A stretch of DNA of 46,832 nt from JBDTSW01 sp963758845 (lineage in GTDB: Bacteria; Actinomycetota; Thermoleophilia; Solirubrobacterales; 70-9). Below the pieces are notes generated by a model. That model had not been told where the DNA came from. It did no database searches and saw nothing but the letters and a program-made list of their open reading frames with translations. The stretch lies in the NCBI GenBank assembly GCA_963758845.1, contig CAVWWX010000003.1, positions 1 to 46,832 on the forward strand. Direction: 5' to 3'. Positions 35,082 through 43,502 of the stretch are shown piece by piece. Numbering within the stretch: the stretch's first letter is position 1; each line of letters begins with the position of its first letter. A program made the position numbers and the translations under genes.

Positions 35082-35779
35082 GCGCGACGGCGGCCGCAGA
35101 GTCGGTTGACCTGGCGGCGACCAGCGTGCGGGAGCTGAACCAGCGGCTGCACGACGCCGGGGCTCAGGGCAGCCCCTCGCATTGGCGGATCAGCAACCCG
35201 AGCGGGGCGCATGCCGTCGCCGCGGGCCTGGACGGCGAGCTCGAGGTCGAGATCGAGGGCCACGTCGGCTACTACTGCGCCGGCATGAACAAGCTGGCGA
35301 CGGTCCACGTCGAGGGCAACGCCGGCACCGGGGTCGCCGAGAACATCATGTCCGGGAAGGTCGTGGTCGACGGCAGCACCAGCCAGTCGGCAGGCGCGAC
35401 CGGCCGCGGCGGGCTGCTCGTGATCAAGGGCAGCGCCTCCGCGCGCTGCGGAATCTCGATGAAGGGCGTCGACATCGTCGTGCACGGCTCCATCGGTCAC
35501 GCGGGAGGCTTCCTGGCCCAGAAGGGCACGCTCGTCGTCTGCGGCGACGCCGGGCCTGACCTCGGCGACTCGATCTACGAGGCGCGCGTGTACGTGCGCG
35601 GCGAGGTCGCGAGCCTGGGCGCGGACTGCGTCGAGAAGGAGATGCGCGACGAGCACGTGACCGAGCTGCGCGAACTGCTCGAGCGCGGTGAGGCCGACGC
35701 CGACCCGAGCGAGTTCAAGCGCTACGGCTCGGCGCGCGAGCTCTACAACTTCAAGATCGACAACGCTGGTGCCTATTGA
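35078..35779 (+). CDS. mgsB: GXGXG-domain subunit, MgsB/GlxC-like, module B
   Basis: 233 residues, intact, from GTG 35078 in the GTGA overlap. A short helical start (VDLAATSVRELNQRLHDAGA) precedes the beta-helix: LEVEIEGHVGYYCAGMNKLA, AENIMSGKVVVDGSTSQSAG, GRGGLLVIKGSASARCGISM, GTLVVCGDAGPDLGDSIYEA, VYVRGEVASLGADCVEKEM. This is the glutamate-synthase C-terminal domain as a free-standing subunit. It lacks the ~60-residue acidic leader of the module A protein. Because this copy has no frameshift, it is the best reference for the family in the window. Confidence 0.9.
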   Translation: MSATAAAESVDLAATSVRELNQRLHDAGAQGSPSHWRISNPSGAHAVAAGLDGELEVEIEGHVGYYCAGMNKLATVHVEGNAGTGVAENIMSGKVVVDGSTSQSAGATGRGGLLVIKGSASARCGISMKGVDIVVHGSIGHAGGFLAQKGTLVVCGDAGPDLGDSIYEARVYVRGEVASLGADCVEKEMRDEHVTELRELLERGEADADPSEFKRYGSARELYNFKIDNAGAY

Positions 35780-35792
35780 TGGGGCCGGGCCG

Positions 35793-37171
35793 GTGACTGA
35801 GTTCGACCAGCTGAGCAAGGATCGCGGCTTCGACTCCGAGTTCGAGGACAAGTGGCGGCCGGGGCTGCGTGAGTCGGCGCTGTTCGACCGCAACGCGATC
35901 CACGAGATCCACCGGATGGCGCGGGAGGGGATCTACGACATCCGCGGCTTCGGCGCGAAGCGCCGCGTGCCGCACTTCGACGACCTGCTCTTCCTCGGGG
36001 CGAGCGTCTCGCGCTACCCGCTCGAGGGCTACCGCGAGAAGTGCGCCACCGACGTCACCCTGGGCACCCGCTTCGCGAGGGAGCCGGTCCAGCTGGAGAT
36101 CCCGATCACGATCGCGGGCATGAGCTTCGGCGCGCTCTCGGCACCCGCGAAGGAGGCGCTCGGCCGGGGTGCCAGCGCGATGGGGACCAGCACGACCACG
36201 GGCGACGGCGGCATGCTGCCCGAGGAACGCGAGCACTCGACCAAGCTCGTCTACCAGATGCTCCCCTCCCGCTACGGGATGAACCCGGACGACCTGCGCA
36301 AGGCGGACGCGATCGAGGTCGTCGTCGGCCAGGGCGCGAAGCCCGGCGGCGGAGGCATGCTGCTCGGCCAGAAGATCAGCGACCGCGTCGCCGAGATGCG
36401 CGACCTGCCGAAGGGCGTGGATCAGCGCAGCGCCTGCCGCCACCCCGACTGGACGGGCCCCGACGACCTCGAGATCAAGATCGAGGAGCTGCGCGAGATC
36501 ACGGACTGGCGCGTGCCCGATCTACGTCAAGATCGGCGCCACGCGGACCTTCTTCGACGTCGCGCTGGCGGTCAAGGCGGGCGCGGACGTGATCGTGCTC
36601 GACGGCATGGAGGGCGGCACCGCCGCCACCCAGGAGGTCTTCATCGAGCACGTCGGCATCCCGATCCTGGCCGCGATCCCCGAGGCGGTGCGCTCGCTGC
36701 AGGAGCTGGGCATGCACCGCGAGGTGCAGCTGATCGTCAGCGGCGGCATCCGCAACGGTGCCGACGCCGCGAAGGCGCTGGCGCTCGGGCGCCGACGCGG
36801 TCTCGATCGGCGTCGGCGCGATCGTCGCGCTCGGCGACAACTCCCACGAGTTCGAGTCCGAGTACGAGAAGATCGGCACCGCCGCCGGTTTCTACGACGA
36901 CTGGCACGAGGGCCGCGATCCGGTCGGCATCTCGACCCAGGACGACGAGCTCGCGAGCCGCTTCGACCCCGAGCTCGGCGGCCGCCGGCTGGCGAACTAC
37001 CTGCGGGCGATGGTGCTGGAGACGCAGACGCTCGCACGCGCCTGCGGCAAGTCCCACGTCCACAACCTGGAGCCCGAGGACATGGTGGCGCTGACCTTCG
37101 AGGCGGCGGCGATGGCCAAGGTTCCGGTAGCGGGAACGAGCTGGATCCCGGGCCAGGAAGCGACAAACTGA
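35793..37171 (+). CDS. mgsC: FMN glutamate-synthase-type subunit lacking the Fe-S cysteines, MgsC/GlxD-like, module B (frameshifted)
   Basis: About 458 residues. GTG 35793 (VTEFDQLSKDRGFDSEF) or GTG 35769 may be the start. The barrel blocks are present: ITIAGMSFGALSAPAKEALG, GDGGMLPEEREHSTKLVYQM, GGGGMLLGQKISDRVAEMRD, VLDGMEGGTAATQEVF, IVSGGIRNGADAAKALALG. Single inserted bases at about 36517 and 36788 break the frame. Where module A has CYHCHTGRCPVG, this protein has YDDWHEGRDPVG: the three cluster cysteines are Tyr (36893), Trp (36902) and Asp (36917), in a stretch without frameshift. So it should lack the [3Fe-4S] centre used for electron entry in glutamate synthase. FMN-site residues are kept. 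Confidence 0.85.
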
Positions 37172-37205
37172 AATGAACAACGACCAGGTTACGGAGGAGA
37201 GTTAG

Positions 37206-38405
37206 ATGGCAAAGATCGTCTGCGTGCTTTACGACGACCCCGTGGATGGCTACCCACCCACCTATCCCCGGGACGACATCCCCAAGATCGAGCGCTACCC
37301 CGACGGCCAGACGACCCCGACGCCGAGCGCGATCGACTTCAACCCGGGTGAGCTTCTGGGCTGCGTCTCGGGCGAGCTCGGCCTGCGCAAGTTCCTCGAG
37401 GACGCCGGCCATGAGCTGGTCGTCACCGCCGACAAGGACGGCGAGGACTCCGAGCTCGACAAGAATCTTGCCGACGCCGAGGTCGTCATCTCACAACCCT
37501 TCTGGCCCGCCTACCTGACCGCGGAGCGGATCGCCAAGGCGCCCAACCTGAAGATGTCGATCACAGCGGGCATCGGCTCCGACCACGTCGACCTGCAGGC
37601 GGCGATCGCGAACGACATCACGGTCGCCGAGGTCACCTACTGCAACTCGATCAGCGTCAGCGAGCACGTGGTGATGATGATCCTGGGGCTGGTCCGCAAC
37701 TACATCCCCTCCTACAAGACCGTGATCGACGGCGGCTGGAACATCGCCGACTGCGCGGCCCGCGAGTACGACGTCGAGGGCATGCAGGTCGGGACCGTCG
37801 CCGCGGGCCGCATCGGCCACGCGGTCCTGAAGCGGATGGCGCCGTTCGACGTCGGGCTGCACTACACCGACCGCCACCGGCTGCCCAAGGAGGAGGAGGA
37901 GCGGCTCGACCTCACCTTCCACGAGACGGCGGAGGAGATGGTGGCGGTCTGCGACGTGGTCACGATCAACGCGCCGCTGCATCCCGAGACCGAGAACCTG
38001 TTCGACGATGAGATGCTCGGCAAGATGAAGCGGGGCGCCTACATCGTCAACACGGCCCGCGGCAAGATCTGCGACCGCGACGCGATCGTACGGGCGCTCG
38101 AGTCCGGCCAGCTCGCCGGCTACGCGGGCGACGTCTGGTTCCCACAGCCGGCCCCCCAGGACCACCCGTGGCGGACGATGCCGTGGCACGGCATGACCCC
38201 TCACACCTCGGGCACGAGCCTCTCGGCGCAGACCCGCTACGCCGCCGGTACCCGCGAGATCCTGGAGTGCCACTTCGAGGGCAAGCCGATCCGCGAGGAG
38301 TACCTGATCGTCCAGGGCGGCGCCCTGGCCGGCGCCGGCGCCCACTCCTACAGCGAGGGCGACGCCACCAGCGGTTCCGAAGAGGCCGCCAAGTTCAAGA
38401 AGTAG
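37206..38405 (+). CDS. fdh: NAD-dependent formate dehydrogenase
   Basis: 399 residues, intact; oxidises formate to CO2 with NAD+. ATG 37206 follows GGAGGAG. It keeps the key residues of the Pseudomonas-type enzyme at nearly the same numbers: the coenzyme loop VGTVAAGRIGHAVLKRM, Asp222 in YTDRHRL that selects NAD over NADP, Arg285 in NTARGKICDRDAI, and His333 in MTPHTSGTSLSAQTRYAAG. The N-terminal FDH-specific region (VLYDDPVDGYPPTYPRDDIP) and the C-terminal REEYLIVQGGALAGAGAHSY are also typical, so it is not merely a general D-hydroxyacid dehydrogenase. It lies 34 bases after mgsC and supplies NADH at the end of the C1 route. Confidence 0.96.
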   Translation: MAKIVCVLYDDPVDGYPPTYPRDDIPKIERYPDGQTTPTPSAIDFNPGELLGCVSGELGLRKFLEDAGHELVVTADKDGEDSELDKNLADAEVVISQPFWPAYLTAERIAKAPNLKMSITAGIGSDHVDLQAAIANDITVAEVTYCNSISVSEHVVMMILGLVRNYIPSYKTVIDGGWNIADCAAREYDVEGMQVGTVAAGRIGHAVLKRMAPFDVGLHYTDRHRLPKEEEERLDLTFHETAEEMVAVCDVVTINAPLHPETENLFDDEMLGKMKRGAYIVNTARGKICDRDAIVRALESGQLAGYAGDVWFPQPAPQDHPWRTMPWHGMTPHTSGTSLSAQTRYAAGTREILECHFEGKPIREEYLIVQGGALAGAGAHSYSEGDATSGSEEAAKFKK

Positions 38406-38421
38406 AGGGAGGAGGGGGACC

Positions 38422-38449
38422 GGGCGCCCCGCCTGGCGGCGGGGCGCCC
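38422..38449 (+). terminator. Strong GC hairpin after fdh
   Basis: Perfect 12-base inverted repeat GGGCGCCCCGCC / GGCGGGGCGCCC (38422-38433 and 38438-38449) with loop TGGC, 17 bases after the fdh stop. No T-run follows. It marks the end of module B and of the methylamine/C1 island. Confidence 0.75.
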
Positions 38450-38483
38450 TAGTCCCATGCGCCGCGCGGATACGCTTGGCGTG

Positions 38484-40048
38484 ATGCAGGGACGCGGATC
38501 TGGTGCTTCAGGGGCGACGGCCGTGCGCGTGGCCTTGACCGCGGCGCTCACAGTTCTCGTGCTTGCGCCCGCCGCGGCCGCCGCCAAGCGCGACTTCCCC
38601 AAGGACTTCCAGTGGGGCGTCGCCAACGCCGGGTTCCAGGTCGAGGGGGGAGGGGGGCGCAACCTCAACGCCAACTCGGATTGGTGGATGTGGACCCACG
38701 ACGCGGAGAACATCGCCGGCGGCGTCGTCACCGACCACCGGCCCGAGGACGGGCCGGGCTTCTGGGCGAACTTCAAGCGGGACGTGCGGCTGGCCGCCCG
38801 GAACCTGGACCAGAAGGCGTTCCGGATGAGCGTCGAATGGAGCCGGGTGTTCCCGGAATCGACCGAGGGTGTGACGGGGCTGAGGGCGCTCGACAAGCTC
38901 GCCGACCAGAGCGCGGTCCGCCGCTACCGCAGGATCCTGCGCACCATCCGCGCGGAGGGCATGACGCCCTGGGTGACGCTGAGCCACTTCGTGCTGCCGA
39001 GCTGGATCCACGACCCGATCGCGAGCCGCGCGGCGCTGGCGGCGCTGGGCCCCAACGACCCGGTGCCGGCGATCCCTCGATCCGGCTGGCTCAGCCGGAC
39101 CACGGTCGGCGAGTTCCGCAAGTACGCGGCCTACCTCGCGTGGAAGCTCGGCGACGACGTGAACCGCTGGATCACCCTGAACGAGCCGATGGTGGTTGCG
39201 GTCAACGGATACGTGAACATCCCCGGGGTCGTGAACGGGAACTTCCCGCCCGGGGCCTGGAGCTTCAGCGGGGTGATCGACACGATCATCAACATGGCCG
39301 ACGCGAACGCGGCCGCCTACAAGGTCGTGAAGCGCAAGGACCCGGGCTCGAGGGTCGGCTTCGTCCACAACATGGTCGGCTTCACGCCCTCAGACCCGAC
39401 CAAGCCCGCCGACGTGCGCTCGACCGGCAACGCCGACTACCTGTTCAACCGCCTCTTCCTGGAGGCGGTCGTGAACGGGATCAGGGACCGCGACGCGGAC
39501 GGGGAGGTGGACCCCGGGGAGCGCAGCCGCAAGCTCGCCAGGAAGGCCGACTTCATCGGCCTCAACTACTACTTCCGGGGCCGCGTCGCCGACTTCGGCG
39601 CAGCTCACGCCGCGCATCCCGCTGCTCGACTTCCTGCCGGCCACCACCTACCAGTCCCCGATCAACCCCGGCGCTCCGCCGTGCCCGACCGACCTGCACC
39701 GAGTTCGGCTGGGAGATCTACCCGGAGGGCTTCCGCAGGGTGCTCGGCATCGCCGGCGACTACGGCCTGCCGGTGATCGTGACCGAGAACGGGCTCGCCG
39801 ATGCTGACGACGACCAGCGGGCGGCCTACCTGACGAGCCATCTCGAGGCGATCCGCGCGGCGAGGGCGGCGAAGGAGGCCGATGTGCGCGGCTACTTCCA
39901 CTGGACGCTGGTCGACAACTTCGAGTGGGCCGTCGGCTACAAGGCCCGCTTCGGCCTGTTCGCCTATGACCCGGCGACCCTGGCGCGGATCCCGCGCCCG
40001 AGCGCGAAGCTGTACGCGCGGATCGCGCGCACGGGCAAACTGCCCTAG
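38484..40048 (+). CDS. Secreted GH1 beta-glucosidase-like protein (frameshifted)
   Basis: About 520 residues from ATG 38484 (or 38457). A signal peptide is clear: basic start, VRVALTAALTVLVLAPAAAA, then AKRDFPKDFQWGVANAGFQV, the GH1 opening. The acid/base Glu is in WITLNEPMVV and the nucleophile Glu in VIVTENGLAD; RMSVEWSRVFP and YFHWTLVDNFEWAVGYKARF are also GH1 hallmarks. Inserted bases near 39600 and 39700 break the frame. Most bacterial GH1 enzymes are cytoplasmic, so the signal peptide is notable. The substrate, beta-glucoside or other, is not determined. Its TAG stop lies in a CTAG shared with the convergent ligase gene. Confidence 0.88.
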
Positions 40049-41310
40049 TTCGGGGCTGCCTCGCGATCCCTGAGCTCGCGGCGCAGGATCTTGCCGGAGG
40101 GGGACTTGGGGATCTCGTCCACGACCTCGACCAGGCGGATCCGCTTCTGGGGCGCGACCTGTTCCCCGACCCAGGCCATCAGCTCGTCGGCGTCGAAATC
40201 GTCCGAGGACGGCACGACGAAGGCCTTGGGCAGCTCGCCGGCCTCCTCGTCGGGGACGCCGATCACGGCGACGTCGCCGACGTCCTCGTGCCCAAGGATC
40301 AGGGCCTCGAGCTCGGCGGGCGCGACCTGGTAGCCCTTGTACTTGATCAGCTCCTTGAGGCGGTCGACGATCTGGAAGTAGCCGTCGGAGTCGACGACCG
40401 CGACGTCGCCGGAGTGCAGCCAGCCGTCGGAGTCGATCGTCGCGGCTGTCGCCTCGGGGTTGTTGAGGTAGCCCCGTCATCACCTGGGGGCCGCGCATCC
40501 AGAGTTCGCCGCGCTCGCCGACCTCCGTCACGTCCTCGCCGGTCTCGGGATCGACGATTCGGCACTCGGTCCCCGGGACAGGCGGACCGATCGAGCCGGG
40601 CCGGTCGGCGCCGGGCTCGAACGGGATCGCATGGGTGACGGGGCTGGTCTCGGTGAGCCCGTAGCCCTGGCTCACGAACGTGTCGAGCCGCTCGGCGAGC
40701 TGCTCGCTGAGCTCGGGGCCGAGTGGCGCCGCTCCGCACTTGACGTGGCGGATCGAGGAGAGGTCACGGCCCTCGACCGCCGGGTGCTTGGCGAGCGCCA
40801 GCGCGACCGGCGGGACGATGAACCCGCGGCTGATCCGATGCTGCTCGACCAGGTCGAGCAGCTGCTCGAGGTCGAACCGCGGCATGGTCACGATCGTCAC
40901 CCCCGCGCGCAGCCCCAGGTTCATGATCACCGTCATCCCGTAGATGTGGAAGAAGGGCAGGGCGCCCATGAAGACGTCGTCATCGCGGACGTCGAGCTGG
41001 CTGGCGGTCTGGATGATGTTGGCGACGAGGTTGCGGTGGGTCAGCATCACGCCCTTGGAGAGCCCCGTGGTGCCGCTGGAGTAGGGGAGGACGGCGAGGT
41101 CGGTGGCGGGGTCGATCTCGACCTCGGGAGCGTCGGCGGGATCGCCCAGCAGCTCCGAGAACGGCGTCGCCCCGTCCGCCTCGCCGAGCACGAACACCTC
41201 CTCGACGCCCGACGCGTCGGCGGCCTCCCGGGCGACGTCGAGGAACGGTGGGACCGTGAGCAGGAAGCGGGCGCCGGAGTCGTTCATCTGGTGGGTCAGC
41301 TCGGGAGCGG
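40045..41310 (-). CDS. Acyl-CoA synthetase, 4-coumarate-CoA-ligase-like, 5' end missing (frameshifted)
   Basis: AMP-forming ligase activating a carboxylic acid as CoA thioester. Motifs: LPYSSGTTGLSKGVMLTHRN (AMP-binding P-loop), LPFFHIYGMTVIMN, FVSQGYGLTETSPVTHAIPF, GELWMRGPQVMTGYLNNPEA, DRLKELIKYKGYQVAPAELE, and IPKSPSGKILRRELRDRE with the catalytic Lys. One inserted base near 40475 breaks the frame. The first family residues seen are ELTHQMNDSGARFLLTVPPF, normally about residue 85-105, so roughly 90 N-terminal residues are absent. The sequence beyond about 41,305 encodes something unrelated on the other strand. The substrate is not assigned. Confidence 0.88.
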
Positions 41311-41315
41311 TAGGA
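41300..41315. other. Junction between two unrelated segments, truncating a gene on each side
   Basis: On the left, the minus-strand CoA ligase loses family similarity just before ELTHQMNDSGA, read leftward from about 41,305. On the right, a plus-strand frame ending at 41597 begins without a start codon. Genes left of this point carry many single-base frameshifts; the six genes to the right carry none. No inverted repeat, target duplication, tRNA or recombinase is seen at the point. Confidence 0.65.
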
Positions 41316-41597
41316 CCTCGTCGTCGAGGGGGCGCCCGCACGGCGGCGGCGTTCGCCCCCTACGGGGCCGAGCGGATGGAGCGGATGCGGCGCCTCCGCC
41401 TGGTGGCGGACATCCTGGCCGTCGCCGAGGCCGAGGACGCCGACAACCGGTCGGCGCGGCGCGCCTACTTCGGCGAGCAGATGGCCGACGACGAAAGCGG
41501 GTTCTTCGTGCTGATGGCGGCGGCGTTCGCCGGGCCGGAGCAGGTGCCGGACGAGCTGGTCGACGAGAGCTGGCCCGAACGGATCCGCGCCGCTTAG
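41312..41597 (+). CDS. C-terminal remnant of an unknown protein
   Basis: An open frame without a start at its left end: TAAAFAPYGAERMERMRRLR, then LVADILAVAEAEDADNRSAR and a mostly helical, acidic end (DELVDESWPERIRAA). Internal Met codons near 41379 and 41388 lack a convincing ribosome site, so it is probably the last ~90 residues of a gene cut at the junction. No family is recognised. It ends 56 bases before the S8 peptidase gene. Confidence 0.45.
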
Positions 41598-41653
41598 GCG
41601 GGGCGAGGAGCGTTTCCCGGCGGCGCCCGGGGCGCCTCAGTAGGGTTCGGCCG

Positions 41654-43489
41654 ATGGCGGGCCGACGAGCCCTGTTCGTGACGCGACGGGTCGACTTCGA
41701 CCGCTTCTGGCTGGAGGGGGTCGAACGCAGCCAGGTGCCGGCGACGCCGCAGACGCTCCCGCCCCCGTCCACGCAGACGCCCGACCACGGACCGACGCTC
41801 CTGTCCGACCCGCCGGTGACCGCCCAGGTCTGGTGGACGTTCGCCCAGCGGGATCCCGGGACCGTCGTCGACCTGCTCATCGAGCCCAGCGAGGACGCCC
41901 TGAGCTGCGTGGACCTCCTGGCGAGGTACGTCGTCACCGACCCGGGTCAGCTCGAGGCGAGCCGCCTCGCCAACTTCCTGAACCTGGTCGTGATCGGGCT
42001 CGACTTCGAGACGCTCACGATCCGGCTCCTCCCGCTCACTCGGTGGCGCCGCCTGCTGGAGGACGCCCTGGCCGCCGGTCCCACGGGCCGAAAGGACGCC
42101 CTCGACCGCTACGCCCGCGGCGAGTCGCTGCAGCAGGAGGCCTGGACGCTGGGCTGGTTCCTCCGCCTCCTGCTCATCGGCGGCCGGTGGCGCCCGCCCA
42201 AGGAGCCCGACAAGCAGCTGGCCAGTGCTCTCCGCTGGCTGACCCGGCTCCTGCGCGGCGTCGACATCGAAAACGTCCGGACCGCAGACCTGGGACGCAT
42301 CGCTCTGAACCGGCCCGTGGCTCCGACGCTGGAGCGGTCGCGGCGGACGGTGAAGGCCGACGCGGCCCGCCAACTGCTGGACATCCGCTGCGACACGATC
42401 CGGTGGGCCGTCCTGGACACCGGGATCGACGCCCGCCACCTCGCGTTCCGCAAGGCGCTTCCCGACGGCTCGGGGTTCTTCGCCGACCCGTGGGTGAACC
42501 AGGTCGACGGCCGGGACCAGCCCTTCAACTACACGAGGGTGGCCGAGGGCTGGGACTTCACGAAGTACCGGGAGAGCGGGGCGCTCGCCCAACGGAACCT
42601 GCGGACCGGCAGCGAGCAGAACGTGAACCTGCCGGCCCAGGTTCCGCTCCTGTACGCCAAGGACTTCTTCGTGCCGCCGCGGAGCGGCCACGGCACCCAT
42701 GTGGCGGGGATCCTCGGGGGCGTCGGCGGGATCTGCCCCGACATCGCCCTCTACGACCTACGGGTCCTCGACGAGGAGGGCCACGGCGACGAGTTCACCG
42801 TGGCCTCCGCCCTCCGCTTCGTCCTGGAGCGCAACCGCCAGTACCTGGACACCGAGCAGCCCGGCCGCAACCGCGACCTCTGGTTCCACGGGGTGAACCT
42901 GTCGCTGTCGCTCGGCGCCGACGTGACCAGCGACGCCTGCGGCTGGTCGCTGGTCTGCCGGCTCTGCGACGAACTGGTCCGCAACGGCGTGATCGTGGTG
43001 GTGTCCGCCGGCAACACCGGCTTCGAGGACCGGACGGAGCACCAGCGCATCTCGACGGGCCAGGACTTCCGCACGGTGTCCATCACCGATCCCGCCAACA
43101 CGGACCGGGTGATCTCGGTCGGGTCGACCCACGCGCAGCGGCCGCTGGAGTACGGCGTCTCGTACTTCTCGGCCCGAGGGCCGACGGCGGACGGCCGTCC
43201 CAAGCCGGACCTGCTGGCGCCGGGCGAGGAGATCTCGGCTCCCTTCGGGTACAAGCGCGAGGACGACGACTCGACGCCCGACACCTTCGTGCGCATGAGC
43301 GGCACCAGCCAGGCCGCCGCCCACGTCTCGGGCTGCGCGGCGCTGCTGATCGCTCGCCACCGCGAGCTCATCGGCAAGCCGCTGGAGGTCAAGCGGATCC
43401 TGAAGGAGTCGGCCACCGACCTCGGTCGGGACCCGAACTTCCAGGGCGCGGGGCTGGTCGATGCCCTGCGGGCCGTGCAGCACGTCTGA
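41654..43489 (+). CDS. Subtilisin-like S8 serine peptidase with ~250-residue N-terminal region
   Basis: 611 residues, intact. The catalytic triad is Asp255 (AVLDTGIDARH), His346 (SGHGTHVAGIL) and Ser552 (SGTSQAAAHVSG), with the oxyanion Asn in VVVSAGNTGFED. No signal peptide is visible, so it is probably intracellular. Residues 1-240 are largely helical with Arg/Leu-rich stretches (SRLANFLNLVVIGLDFETLT, GWFLRLLLIGGRWRPPKEPD) and have no recognised fold. The next gene, an MBL-fold hydrolase, begins 13 bases on with GAGGAGG between, so the two form an operon. Such cytosolic S8-MBL pairs may be conflict or stress systems; that role is inference. Confidence 0.88.
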   Translation: MAGRRALFVTRRVDFDRFWLEGVERSQVPATPQTLPPPSTQTPDHGPTLLSDPPVTAQVWWTFAQRDPGTVVDLLIEPSEDALSCVDLLARYVVTDPGQLEASRLANFLNLVVIGLDFETLTIRLLPLTRWRRLLEDALAAGPTGRKDALDRYARGESLQQEAWTLGWFLRLLLIGGRWRPPKEPDKQLASALRWLTRLLRGVDIENVRTADLGRIALNRPVAPTLERSRRTVKADAARQLLDIRCDTIRWAVLDTGIDARHLAFRKALPDGSGFFADPWVNQVDGRDQPFNYTRVAEGWDFTKYRESGALAQRNLRTGSEQNVNLPAQVPLLYAKDFFVPPRSGHGTHVAGILGGVGGICPDIALYDLRVLDEEGHGDEFTVASALRFVLERNRQYLDTEQPGRNRDLWFHGVNLSLSLGADVTSDACGWSLVCRLCDELVRNGVIVVVSAGNTGFEDRTEHQRISTGQDFRTVSITDPANTDRVISVGSTHAQRPLEYGVSYFSARGPTADGRPKPDLLAPGEEISAPFGYKREDDDSTPDTFVRMSGTSQAAAHVSGCAALLIARHRELIGKPLEVKRILKESATDLGRDPNFQGAGLVDALRAVQHV

Positions 43490-43502
43490 CCGAGGAGGAG
43501 AC

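Noticed and set aside
40631..43489. A 952-codon open frame containing the S8 peptidase
   Set aside because: Its first 340 codons are antisense to the CoA ligase and cross the junction. The peptidase has a sound ATG at 41654.
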